NCBI GenBank assembly: GCA_027592785.1
Contig: JAQCLD010000042.1
Span: 1 to 35,904 of the forward strand
Length of the DNA: 35,904 nucleotides
Direction: 5' to 3'
DNA from: Acidobacteriota bacterium
Lineage (GTDB): Bacteria > Acidobacteriota > Terriglobia > Bryobacterales > UBA6623
Shown: positions 24,119 through 31,186 of the stretch, one piece after another
Layout of the letters: each line of letters begins with the position of its first letter
Position numbering within the stretch: the first letter of the stretch is position 1
Notes under the pieces: generated by a model
What the model was told of the DNA's origin: nothing
Seen by the model: the letters and a program-made list of their open reading frames with translations, nothing else
The model's database searches: none
Made by a program: the position numbers and the translations under genes

Positions 24119-25549
24119 ATGAACGCTGAACGTCAAGAGATCAACACCCACCAGAAAGCCCTGCAAATCAATCTCGATCCGTCGCGCTACGGCACTTTCG
24201 CCGAGATCGGGGCCGGGCAGGAGGTCGCCCGCTGGTTCTTCAAGGTCGGTGCAGCAGCGGGAACGGTCGCCAAGACCATGTCGGCGTATGACATGGCGGT
24301 GTCCGACGCGATTTACGGCAAGTGCGATCGCTATGTTTCCCGCCAGCGACTGCAGAGCATGCTCGACTACGAGCACGATCTCAACCTCGAGCGGCTGGTG
24401 CCTGTTCGTGGCGACAGTACCTCGTTTTTCGCCTTCGCTGACACCGTCTCGGCCCGCAACTTCAAGGGCACCAACGAGTGCCACGGCTGGATGGGCGTCA
24501 AGTACCAGGCCCACCCGCGCGACGAAGACAGCCAAATTACCATCCACGTCTGCATGCTCGACAACGAGAACGGCCTGCAGCAGGAAGCGCTAGGCATTGT
24601 CGGCGTGAATCTGTTGTACGCGGCGTTCTTTCTTCACCACAAGCCGGAGGAAATGGTGGAGTCGCTTCTCGACGGTCTTTCCACCGATCGCATCGAGGTC
24701 GACATGATCGAATTCTCCGGTATCGAGTTTCGCCACGTCGATAACCGCGTGATGAGCCTCAAGTTGGTCCAACTGGGGCTGAGCGACGCCGCCCTGTTCG
24801 GCCCCGCCGGCGAGGTCCTACAGCCCTCTGAGGTCCTGCGCAAGAAACCCGTATTGGTTGAGCGCGGCAGCTTTCGCCCGGTGACGAAAGTCAACATCGA
24901 CATGATCGATACCGCGCACCAGCTCTTTGCCGAGGAGTTGGGCGCCTCAGACGGCGAACAGATCGTCGAACTCATGGAGATTACGATGCGAAATATCCTG
25001 TCGGCGGGAGAGATCGACCTCAAGGACTTCCTGGCGCGAGCGGATGTTCTTGCCGCGGCAGGCAAGATCGTCTTGATCTCAGACTACTTCGAATACTACC
25101 GGCTGGCCGCCTATCTGGCGCGCTACACGCACAAACCGATCGCCGTAGCGCTAGGCCTGGCGAGCCTGATGGACCTTTTCGACGAGCAGTACTACAGCGA
25201 GCTGGAGGGAGGCATTCTCGAAGCGTTCGGCAAGCTCTTCACCACGAATCTGCGTATTTACGTGTATCCGCTGCTTGATCCAGAGACCGGGACCTTACGG
25301 ACGATCGATAACCTCCAAATGACCCCCGAACTTGAGAATCTGTACAAGTACCTGCTCAGTCGGGGCCTGCTCAAGCAGTTGCACGGCGTCGACGAGAGTC
25401 TGCTGCACATCTTCTCTAGAGATGTCCTCAAGAGGATCAAGAATGGCGATTCCTCCTGGGAGGCGATGGTGCCTGCCGAGATCGCCTCGGTCATCAAGAG
25501 CCGCCAGTTCTTCGGTTACGTGCCCGACAAGCAACCCACTCGGGCCTAA
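24119..25549 (+). CDS. Conserved protein of unknown function (often labelled TonB-dependent receptor or nicotinate-nucleotide adenylyltransferase)
   Basis: A 476-aa soluble protein without signal peptide or membrane segment. The N-terminus is strikingly conserved in my memory of cyanobacterial and Bacteroidota homologues: INLDPSRYGTFAEIGAGQEV, then WFFKVGAAAGTVAKTMSAYD and YVSRQRLQSMLDYEHDL. Homologues carry contradictory database names. Neither fits: there is no beta-barrel or plug sequence, and no clear (H/T)xGH nucleotidyltransferase motif is visible. The GAGQEVARWFF and AKTMSAYD blocks are the likely functional core. It is monocistronic, with intergenic regions of 236 and about 340 bases on either side. 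Confidence 0.85.
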   Translation: MNAERQEINTHQKALQINLDPSRYGTFAEIGAGQEVARWFFKVGAAAGTVAKTMSAYDMAVSDAIYGKCDRYVSRQRLQSMLDYEHDLNLERLVPVRGDSTSFFAFADTVSARNFKGTNECHGWMGVKYQAHPRDEDSQITIHVCMLDNENGLQQEALGIVGVNLLYAAFFLHHKPEEMVESLLDGLSTDRIEVDMIEFSGIEFRHVDNRVMSLKLVQLGLSDAALFGPAGEVLQPSEVLRKKPVLVERGSFRPVTKVNIDMIDTAHQLFAEELGASDGEQIVELMEITMRNILSAGEIDLKDFLARADVLAAAGKIVLISDYFEYYRLAAYLARYTHKPIAVALGLASLMDLFDEQYYSELEGGILEAFGKLFTTNLRIYVYPLLDPETGTLRTIDNLQMTPELENLYKYLLSRGLLKQLHGVDESLLHIFSRDVLKRIKNGDSSWEAMVPAEIASVIKSRQFFGYVPDKQPTRA

Positions 25550-25554
25550 TTCCC

Positions 25555-25568
25555 GCCGTTCGAACGGC
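25555..25568. repeat. Perfect 14-bp palindrome just after a stop codon
   Basis: GCCGTTCGAACGGC begins 6 bases after the TAA of the conserved gene. It can act as a 3'-end hairpin that stabilises mRNA, but there is no T-run, so it is not a classical intrinsic terminator. Confidence 0.45.
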
Positions 25569-25781
25569 CAAAGCGACGCCTCACTGCAAGGATATTGGCT
25601 TGAGCGGGTGGTCGCGCTTATCATTCACACACTGCCAGCCGATCCGAGCCCTACAGTCAGGCATGCTTGCCCTGGATTCTCCGGTAAGGAGTAGCTTGCA
25701 GCATACGGCGTCTTAGCCACGCTTTTGGCGCCATTGAGAGGGAAGTCCACCTGCGGCTCATATTTGTGCTACCATTCGACG

Positions 25782-25803
25782 CTATCTGCTTTCCTTCAGA
25801 TAG
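25782..25803. repeat. Perfect 7-bp inverted repeat upstream of the radical SAM gene
   Basis: CTATCTG (25782-25788), an 8-base spacer CTTTCCTT, and CAGATAG (25797-25803), about 90 bases before the ATG at 25892. It could be a regulator binding site or a 5'-UTR hairpin. Confidence 0.4.
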
Positions 25804-25891
25804 AAAGGTACCATTGTGCCTGATGCGCCCGGCGGACGCCCAACTGTTCGAGCGCGATCCATCTCCCGGCAGTCGCTCTTATTAACACTTC

Positions 25892-27430
25892 ATGCGCGTA
25901 TTCCTCGTTAATCCAAGTGACCGCTCGTTTGGCACGGCCATCATCACGCCTCGGTGGCTCTTCGTCCTGGCCGGTTCCACCCCAGGTCACTACGGCGATC
26001 CGATCATCGTTGACGAGACGCTGGAGCAGATGGACGTAGACCAGATTCGACCCGGAGACGTTGTCGGAATCGGGATCCACACCGGGAATGCTCTTCGCGG
26101 ATACGAGCTGAGCCACAAGGCCAAAGAGCGCGGCGCCACGGTCATCTTTGGCGGCATCCACACGACGCTTTTTCCCGAAGAAGTCTTTGAGCGAGCAGCG
26201 GTCGACTCGCTGGTCAAAGGCGACGGCGACGGTGCCTGGGGTCAACTCCTCGCCGACCACGCTGAAGGCCGGATGGAGCGCCAATACGACGGCGGCCGCA
26301 TCGACGGCGACCAGTTCCTGCCCGCAAGGTGGGACCTGCTGCCGGCCGATCGCTACATGATGGCGTCGGTCCAAACGGTTCGCGGCTGCCCTAAACACTG
26401 CTCGTTCTGCTCGGTCTGGCGCACCGATGGACAGAAGCCCCGCCAACGGCAATCGGAAGTCGTGGTCAACGAAGTCGTCGAACTGCGCCGCTTGGGCTTC
26501 CGCTTCATCGTGTTGGCCGACGACAACTTCTACCCGGTTACGCTCGAAGATATTCGGCTCGCCAAACGCCAAAACAACGAGCAGCGGCTAGCTGAACTGA
26601 TGGCGGTACGGGAAGAACGATTCGAGCTGATGCGGCGTCTGGCGGAACTGCCGAACGACATCATGTTCTTCACCCAGATCACCATGGAAGCCGCCGGCGA
26701 TGAGGAATACCTCAAGGCGATGGACAAGGCCCGGGTGCGAGGTGCGCTCGTCGGCGTCGAATCTGTTACGCCCGAGGGCCTGAAAGCCGTCTACAAAGAC
26801 TTCAACGAAACAGGCGAAGGCCTCGTCAGGCGGCTAAAGAAGTTCCGCGAGCACAACATTCATATCTTGGGCTCATTCATCTTCGGCTTGCCGACGGACG
26901 ACCAGGATACCTTCAAAGCCACTGTGGATCTCGCGCAAGAAGCCGATGCCGCGTTCGCCCAGTTCGTTATCATGACGCCGTTCCCTGGAACGGTTGACTT
27001 CTTGCGATGGGAAAAAGAGCAGGCTAAGAATCCGACGATCATCGACGGCATTCCCATCACCCGCTACTGGCTGCTGCCCGCCCACAAGCGTCCGAAGCTA
27101 GCGATGCCTCATCCGACCATGTCCGAAGAAGAGGTCCGGTCCGGCACCAACGATGCCTGGACGCGCTTTTATTCGGTTGGTTCGACCTGGAAACGCGGGG
27201 CAAGTCGGGTGACGCGGCTCCGCTCCAAGCTGATGTATTTGGTGATTTCCAAGGTGTACTTGCATATGTACGCCAAGACCGGAGTCGCCACTGACAGCGC
27301 TCGCCGCAGCAGTGCTAACGGCTGGGCCCGCTGGTTCGGCAAACGCGCCATTCCTCTGTTCAAGGCTGCTCCGATGCCGAATTTGCAGGCTCCTCCTTCG
27401 GATTCGGCATTCATGGCCGCCGGCGACTAG
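25892..27430 (+). CDS. B12-binding radical SAM enzyme
   Basis: A 512-aa class-B-type radical SAM protein. The N-terminal cobalamin-binding-like Rossmann domain (about residues 1-125) shows VVGIGIHTGNALRGYELSHKA, VIFGGIH and a VKGDGDGAW end. The His of the classic DxHxxG motif is absent, as is usual for base-off members of this class. The radical SAM core follows with the Fe-S ligands Cys166, Cys170 and Cys173 (CPKHCSFC), then FFTQITMEAAGDEEYL, GVES and GSFIFGLPTDD. The C-terminal 80 residues are basic. Relatives methylate unactivated carbons in lipids (for example hopanoids) or natural products. The gene stands alone, so the substrate is open. Confidence 0.92.
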   Translation: MRVFLVNPSDRSFGTAIITPRWLFVLAGSTPGHYGDPIIVDETLEQMDVDQIRPGDVVGIGIHTGNALRGYELSHKAKERGATVIFGGIHTTLFPEEVFERAAVDSLVKGDGDGAWGQLLADHAEGRMERQYDGGRIDGDQFLPARWDLLPADRYMMASVQTVRGCPKHCSFCSVWRTDGQKPRQRQSEVVVNEVVELRRLGFRFIVLADDNFYPVTLEDIRLAKRQNNEQRLAELMAVREERFELMRRLAELPNDIMFFTQITMEAAGDEEYLKAMDKARVRGALVGVESVTPEGLKAVYKDFNETGEGLVRRLKKFREHNIHILGSFIFGLPTDDQDTFKATVDLAQEADAAFAQFVIMTPFPGTVDFLRWEKEQAKNPTIIDGIPITRYWLLPAHKRPKLAMPHPTMSEEEVRSGTNDAWTRFYSVGSTWKRGASRVTRLRSKLMYLVISKVYLHMYAKTGVATDSARRSSANGWARWFGKRAIPLFKAAPMPNLQAPPSDSAFMAAGD

Positions 27431-27455
27431 CTGAGACGACGGAACCCTGCCGGGG

Positions 27456-27461
27456 TACAAT
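27456..27461 (+). promoter_or_regulatory. Candidate -10 box (TACAAT) for the second DUF1592-DUF1552 operon
   Basis: TACAAT lies 27 bases before the ATG at 27488. The -35 is poor (CTGAGA at 27431, 19-bp spacer). A GAGAGACTCTCTC inverted repeat directly precedes the ATG and could fold over the start. Confidence 0.3.
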
Positions 27462-27487
27462 CTGGGACGACTTAGAGAGACTCTCTC

Positions 27488-29395
27488 ATGCTTCGTGCCG
27501 GCCTCATTACTCTCGTCCAGTTGGCCTTCTGCGCCGTTGCGGCAGCCCAGACGCAAACGGCGGAGCCGCTCAATCTCGATGGCGCCAAAGGCCTGCTGAG
27601 CTCCTACTGCGGCAACTGCCACATGGGCGACTCGGCGATCGCCGGATTCAACCTAGATCAGGCCCAGGACGAAGCGAGCCTGTTATTGAGACCGCAGCAG
27701 TGGTCGTCCGCCGCGCGCCGCGTCCGTGACATGGAGATGCCTCCGCGCGGCCAGCCTGCGCCGACTCCAGACGAGAGAGAGGCGTTAGCTAGTTGGATCG
27801 AGGGCACCCTACGCGCCGGCGTCTGTGCCGTTGGACTCGATCCGGGACCACAGCCGCTGCGCCGCCTGAACCGCGACGAATACCCGCACTCCAGTGCCCG
27901 TGTTCTCGGCGTGCACTTCAACGCGGGCGCCGCACTGCCCAACGACGGCGCGGGTGGAGAAGGTTTTGACAATGCCGCCGAGACCCTGTTTCTTTCTCCG
28001 ATGCATGCGGAGAAGTACCTGGAGGCGGCTCGCCAATCATTGGACTACGGCCTTGGCGATCCGCGATCGAGAGCGGACTTTCTCATAGAACCGAGCGACG
28101 ATCTGATGGCCGAAGCTGCCGCGAAAGCGACGCTCGAGCGGTTCCTGCCGCGCGCTTTCCGGCGCCCGGTCAGCGAAGCCGAGGTTCGCCGTTACCTGGA
28201 CCTGTTCGCAGCGGCTGATCGCGATGACGCCCCCTACGATGAAGCGATCTCGTTCGCTCTTCAAGGCGTGCTGATGTCGCCCCAATTCCTTTTCCGCGTG
28301 GAACAGCCTAACGTCAATCCCCAGCCGCAGCTTGTTAGCGATTACGAGTTGGCGACTCGCATTTCCTATTTCCTGTGGGGTTCGATGCCCGATCAGGAAT
28401 TGTTCGACATGGCTGCCTCCGGCGGTCTTCGTGATCCCGATTACTTACACAACAAGGTCCTTTGCATGCTGGACGACGAACGCTCCTATGAGTTCGCCGA
28501 ACGTTTCGTTGAGCAATGGCTGGGTACGCGCGAGCTAGGACGGGACATCCAACCGGATCAGAATCTCTTTCCGGTCTATGACGACGCAGAGCTCCAGGCT
28601 GCAATTCGCCACGAGCCGATCCTGTTCTTCCAAGACGTACTGGCGGGCGAGCGTTCGTTGCTTGAGCTGATCGACTCCAATTTCACGTTTCTCAACAACA
28701 AGCTGCAGAAGCACTACGGCTTCCACATCAAAGACCTGGGGCAGAACCCGAAACGCATGGAAGTGCCCGAAGACAGCGGGCGCGGAGGTATCTTGTCGAT
28801 GGCCGCGATTCTAGCGGTCTCGTCCTATCCCCACCGCACGAGTCCGGTTTTGCGCGGCAAGTGGGTCCTCGAGAACCTCTTAGGTACGCCGCCCCCACCG
28901 CCTCCGCCTAACGTACCGGAACTCGAAGAGAATCACGGCGCCGTCGCTGCGAGGTCCCTACGGGAGCGGCTTGAGATGCATCGCCGCAACGTGGTTTGCG
29001 CCTCGTGCCACGATAGTATCGATCCGCTTGGATTCGGCCTCGAGAACTACGATGTGCTGGGGCGTTGGCGTACCAGCGATAAAGGAATGGCCATCGACGC
29101 CCGTGGCGCCTTGCCCAACGGAGTCCTTTTCGATGGACCCAAGCAGTTGAAGGCCGTGTTGCTGGAACGCAAGGATTTGTTCATTCGCAACCTTGTTTCC
29201 AAGATGCTCGGCTACGCGCTCGGACGCGGACTCACACTGACGGATCAATGCACGATCGATCGCATCGTCGACGAGCTGAAGGATGCCGACTACGATGCGC
29301 ATACGTTGATCCTCGAAATCGTGAACAGCGTTCCGTTCCGCTACCAACCGGGTACTAACCCGGAGGCTCGGGTTATACTCACCGAGGCCCCATGA
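27488..29395 (+). CDS. Compact cytochrome c/DUF1592-DUF1588-DUF1585 secreted protein
   Basis: A 635-aa exported haem protein. The signal peptide ends near AVAAAQ. A first haem site CGNCH (Cys41, Cys44, His45) is followed by an axial-Met candidate in MEMPPRGQ, and a second CxxCH (CASCHDSIDPLGFGLENY) lies near the C-terminus. DUF1587-like RLNRDEY... is followed almost directly by FLPRAFRRPVSEAEV, so the beta-rich insert present in the paralogue at 18036 is missing, which explains the roughly 190-residue shorter length. DUF1592, DUF1588 (RTSPVLRGKWVLENLLGTPPP) and DUF1585 are intact. The TGA overlaps the ATG of its DUF1552 partner. This copy is uninterrupted, so it can presumably replace the broken one. 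Confidence 0.93.
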   Translation: MLRAGLITLVQLAFCAVAAAQTQTAEPLNLDGAKGLLSSYCGNCHMGDSAIAGFNLDQAQDEASLLLRPQQWSSAARRVRDMEMPPRGQPAPTPDEREALASWIEGTLRAGVCAVGLDPGPQPLRRLNRDEYPHSSARVLGVHFNAGAALPNDGAGGEGFDNAAETLFLSPMHAEKYLEAARQSLDYGLGDPRSRADFLIEPSDDLMAEAAAKATLERFLPRAFRRPVSEAEVRRYLDLFAAADRDDAPYDEAISFALQGVLMSPQFLFRVEQPNVNPQPQLVSDYELATRISYFLWGSMPDQELFDMAASGGLRDPDYLHNKVLCMLDDERSYEFAERFVEQWLGTRELGRDIQPDQNLFPVYDDAELQAAIRHEPILFFQDVLAGERSLLELIDSNFTFLNNKLQKHYGFHIKDLGQNPKRMEVPEDSGRGGILSMAAILAVSSYPHRTSPVLRGKWVLENLLGTPPPPPPPNVPELEENHGAVAARSLRERLEMHRRNVVCASCHDSIDPLGFGLENYDVLGRWRTSDKGMAIDARGALPNGVLFDGPKQLKAVLLERKDLFIRNLVSKMLGYALGRGLTLTDQCTIDRIVDELKDADYDAHTLILEIVNSVPFRYQPGTNPEARVILTEAP

Positions 29396-30726
29396 AGAAA
29401 CTGAATCTTACCCGCCGCAGTGTCCTCCAGGGAGTTGGAGCGACGCTGGCATTGCCCTGGCTGGAAGCGATGACGCCTGCCGCCCATGCCGCCGGCGGTA
29501 AGCCGCCCGTACGCATGGCCGCGATGTTCATGGCCAACGGCGTTCGTCAGGACATGTGGACGCCTGCCGGAGAAGGCGGCGACTTCCAGCGATCACCGAC
29601 GCTGGAACCGCTGGCCGGTCTCAAGAGCGAATTGACCGTTCTGACGAATCTGTGGAACCAAGGCAGCAAGGGCGGGGAAGGCCACTACGTCAAAACGTCC
29701 GGCCTGTTGACTTGCACCACCGTAACCAAGACCGTCGGGGTCGACCTGAACTGCAACGGCGTCTCGATGGATCAAGTGGCGGCGCAACAGCGCGGCAAAG
29801 AGACGCCGCTGCCGTCTCTTGAGCTGGCTTGCGCACCGGTCTCAACGGGCGTCGACAAGAACGTCGGCTATACGCGCGTGTACGGCTCGCATGTGTCGTG
29901 GAGCGGTCCGAATACGCCCCTGGCACGCGAGACCGATCCTCGTTTGGCCTACGAACGGCTGTTCCGCGCCTCCCAGCCGGGGCATGGCTCATCTAAGCGC
30001 GATCTGCTGCTCCTCGACCGCGTTCTAGAGGACGCCAAAGACTTGCGCAAGCAAGTCGGCGTTGACGACCGCCGTCGAGTGGATGAGTACTTCACGGTCG
30101 TACGCTCCCTCGAAGAGCGCCTGGAGCGCGCTAGCGAGCCGGAGCGCATGGCCTGGAAGCCGCGTGCTGACTTCGACCCGTCAGCCAAACCCGAAGGCAA
30201 GCCCGACGCCCATGCCGATCACGTTCGGCTAATGCTCGACATCATCGCCGTCGCGTTTCAAACGGATACGACGCGCATCGCCACGTTCATGTTCGGCAAC
30301 TCGGTCAGCAATCAAAACTTCAGTTTTCTCGATGGCGTTGAAGGCTCGCATCACTCGATCTCGCACCACCAGGATGATCCCGACAAACTGCGCCAGTACC
30401 AGCTCATCAACCGCTGGCATGTTGCCCAGTACGCCTATCTGCTGCAGCGGCTCAGTGAGATGAAAGAGGGGGAGTCTTCCGTCCTCGACAACTCGATGAT
30501 CCTTTTCGCATCGGGATTGAGAGACGGAAACTCGCACAATCCTCATAATCTGCCCCTGCTGCTTGGCGGCCGCGGCGGAGGCCGTATCGACTCCGGACGC
30601 CACCTGGTCTACTCCAAAGACAGCCCCTTGGCGAATCTCTACGTCTCCATGCTCGACGCATTTGGAACCCCTCTGGAGCGCTTCGCGGACAGCACCGGAC
30701 CCTTGCCGGGTCTGCTGACTTCTTAG
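29392..30726 (+). CDS. DUF1552 protein with Tat signal (second copy)
   Basis: A 444-aa exported protein with Tat-type N-terminus LTRRSVLQGVGATLALPWL (Arg8-Arg9). It aligns along its length with the protein at 20516 (PVRMAAMFMANGVRQDMW, LASLE/SLELA, SISHHQDDPDKL, LFASGLRDGNSHNPHNLP). It is coupled by ATGA to the cytochrome/DUF1592 gene, as in the first pair. The conserved genetic linkage suggests the two products act together in the periplasm or at the outer face. The activity is not known. Confidence 0.92.
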   Translation: MKKLNLTRRSVLQGVGATLALPWLEAMTPAAHAAGGKPPVRMAAMFMANGVRQDMWTPAGEGGDFQRSPTLEPLAGLKSELTVLTNLWNQGSKGGEGHYVKTSGLLTCTTVTKTVGVDLNCNGVSMDQVAAQQRGKETPLPSLELACAPVSTGVDKNVGYTRVYGSHVSWSGPNTPLARETDPRLAYERLFRASQPGHGSSKRDLLLLDRVLEDAKDLRKQVGVDDRRRVDEYFTVVRSLEERLERASEPERMAWKPRADFDPSAKPEGKPDAHADHVRLMLDIIAVAFQTDTTRIATFMFGNSVSNQNFSFLDGVEGSHHSISHHQDDPDKLRQYQLINRWHVAQYAYLLQRLSEMKEGESSVLDNSMILFASGLRDGNSHNPHNLPLLLGGRGGGRIDSGRHLVYSKDSPLANLYVSMLDAFGTPLERFADSTGPLPGLLTS

Positions 30727-30750
30727 ACGCGAATTCAACGCCGGTATACT
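30723..30750 (+). promoter_or_regulatory. Candidate promoter of the copper module
   Basis: TTAGAC (30723-30728), 16-bp spacer, TATACT (30745-30750), overlapping the end of the DUF1552 gene. The GTG at 30761 lies 11 bases beyond the -10 box, so the message would be nearly leaderless. The match to the sigma-70 consensus is moderate. Confidence 0.4.
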
Positions 30751-30760
30751 GAAACCAGCG

Positions 30761-31117
30761 GTGACCAGTTCCTACACATCGACCGGGCCGAAGCGACTCA
30801 GCGCTCTTATCCTCGCTGTCGGCATGGTCTGTGTCTGGCTCGTGGGCGCACGTGCAGCGCTTTCGTCATCGATCTACAGCGCCAAACACGCCTGTTGCCA
30901 CAAGGAGAAGCTGGCGGACTCTTGCCGCACGCTGTGTGTGTCGGCGCACTGGACTGCAACGCCCTCTGCTGAACAAGCATCGCTCGCCCCTCTAGTTGCC
31001 GTAGTTTGGATCGAAGTCGTTCAGCCGATTTCGGTCCACTTTGGCGTCTTTGCCAAGATCGCCGCCGCTAACCATTCGCCCCCCTTGTATCTGCAGCATT
31101 CCTCACTGCTGATCTGA
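30761..31117 (+). CDS. Small exported Cys/His-rich protein next to copA
   Basis: 118 aa, GTG start. A hydrophobic signal or anchor (about residues 13-33: LILAVGMVCVWLVG) is followed by a metal-binding-looking segment KHACCHKEKLADSCRTLC with four Cys and two His close together, then a second hydrophobic segment and the tail PPLYLQHSSLLI. Small proteins with such tails commonly stand upstream of copA in related genomes (from memory), suggesting a periplasmic copper-binding accessory. No defined domain was recognised. It is 69 bases before copA, probably co-transcribed. Confidence 0.65.
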   Translation: MTSSYTSTGPKRLSALILAVGMVCVWLVGARAALSSSIYSAKHACCHKEKLADSCRTLCVSAHWTATPSAEQASLAPLVAVVWIEVVQPISVHFGVFAKIAAANHSPPLYLQHSSLLI

Positions 31118-31186
31118 TCTCCCATCCGCACTCCAAGCCTGTCGCGCGGGGCAGTTTCTGCGCGTATTGCGAATTGGAGATTCTCT

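Larger units (their letters stand above)
25550..25891. other. Intergenic region with two inverted repeats
   Basis: About 340 bases separate the conserved protein and the radical SAM gene. No frame is convincing. Two clear inverted repeats (25555-25568 and 25782-25803) are listed separately. No promoter could be assigned with confidence. Confidence 0.5.
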
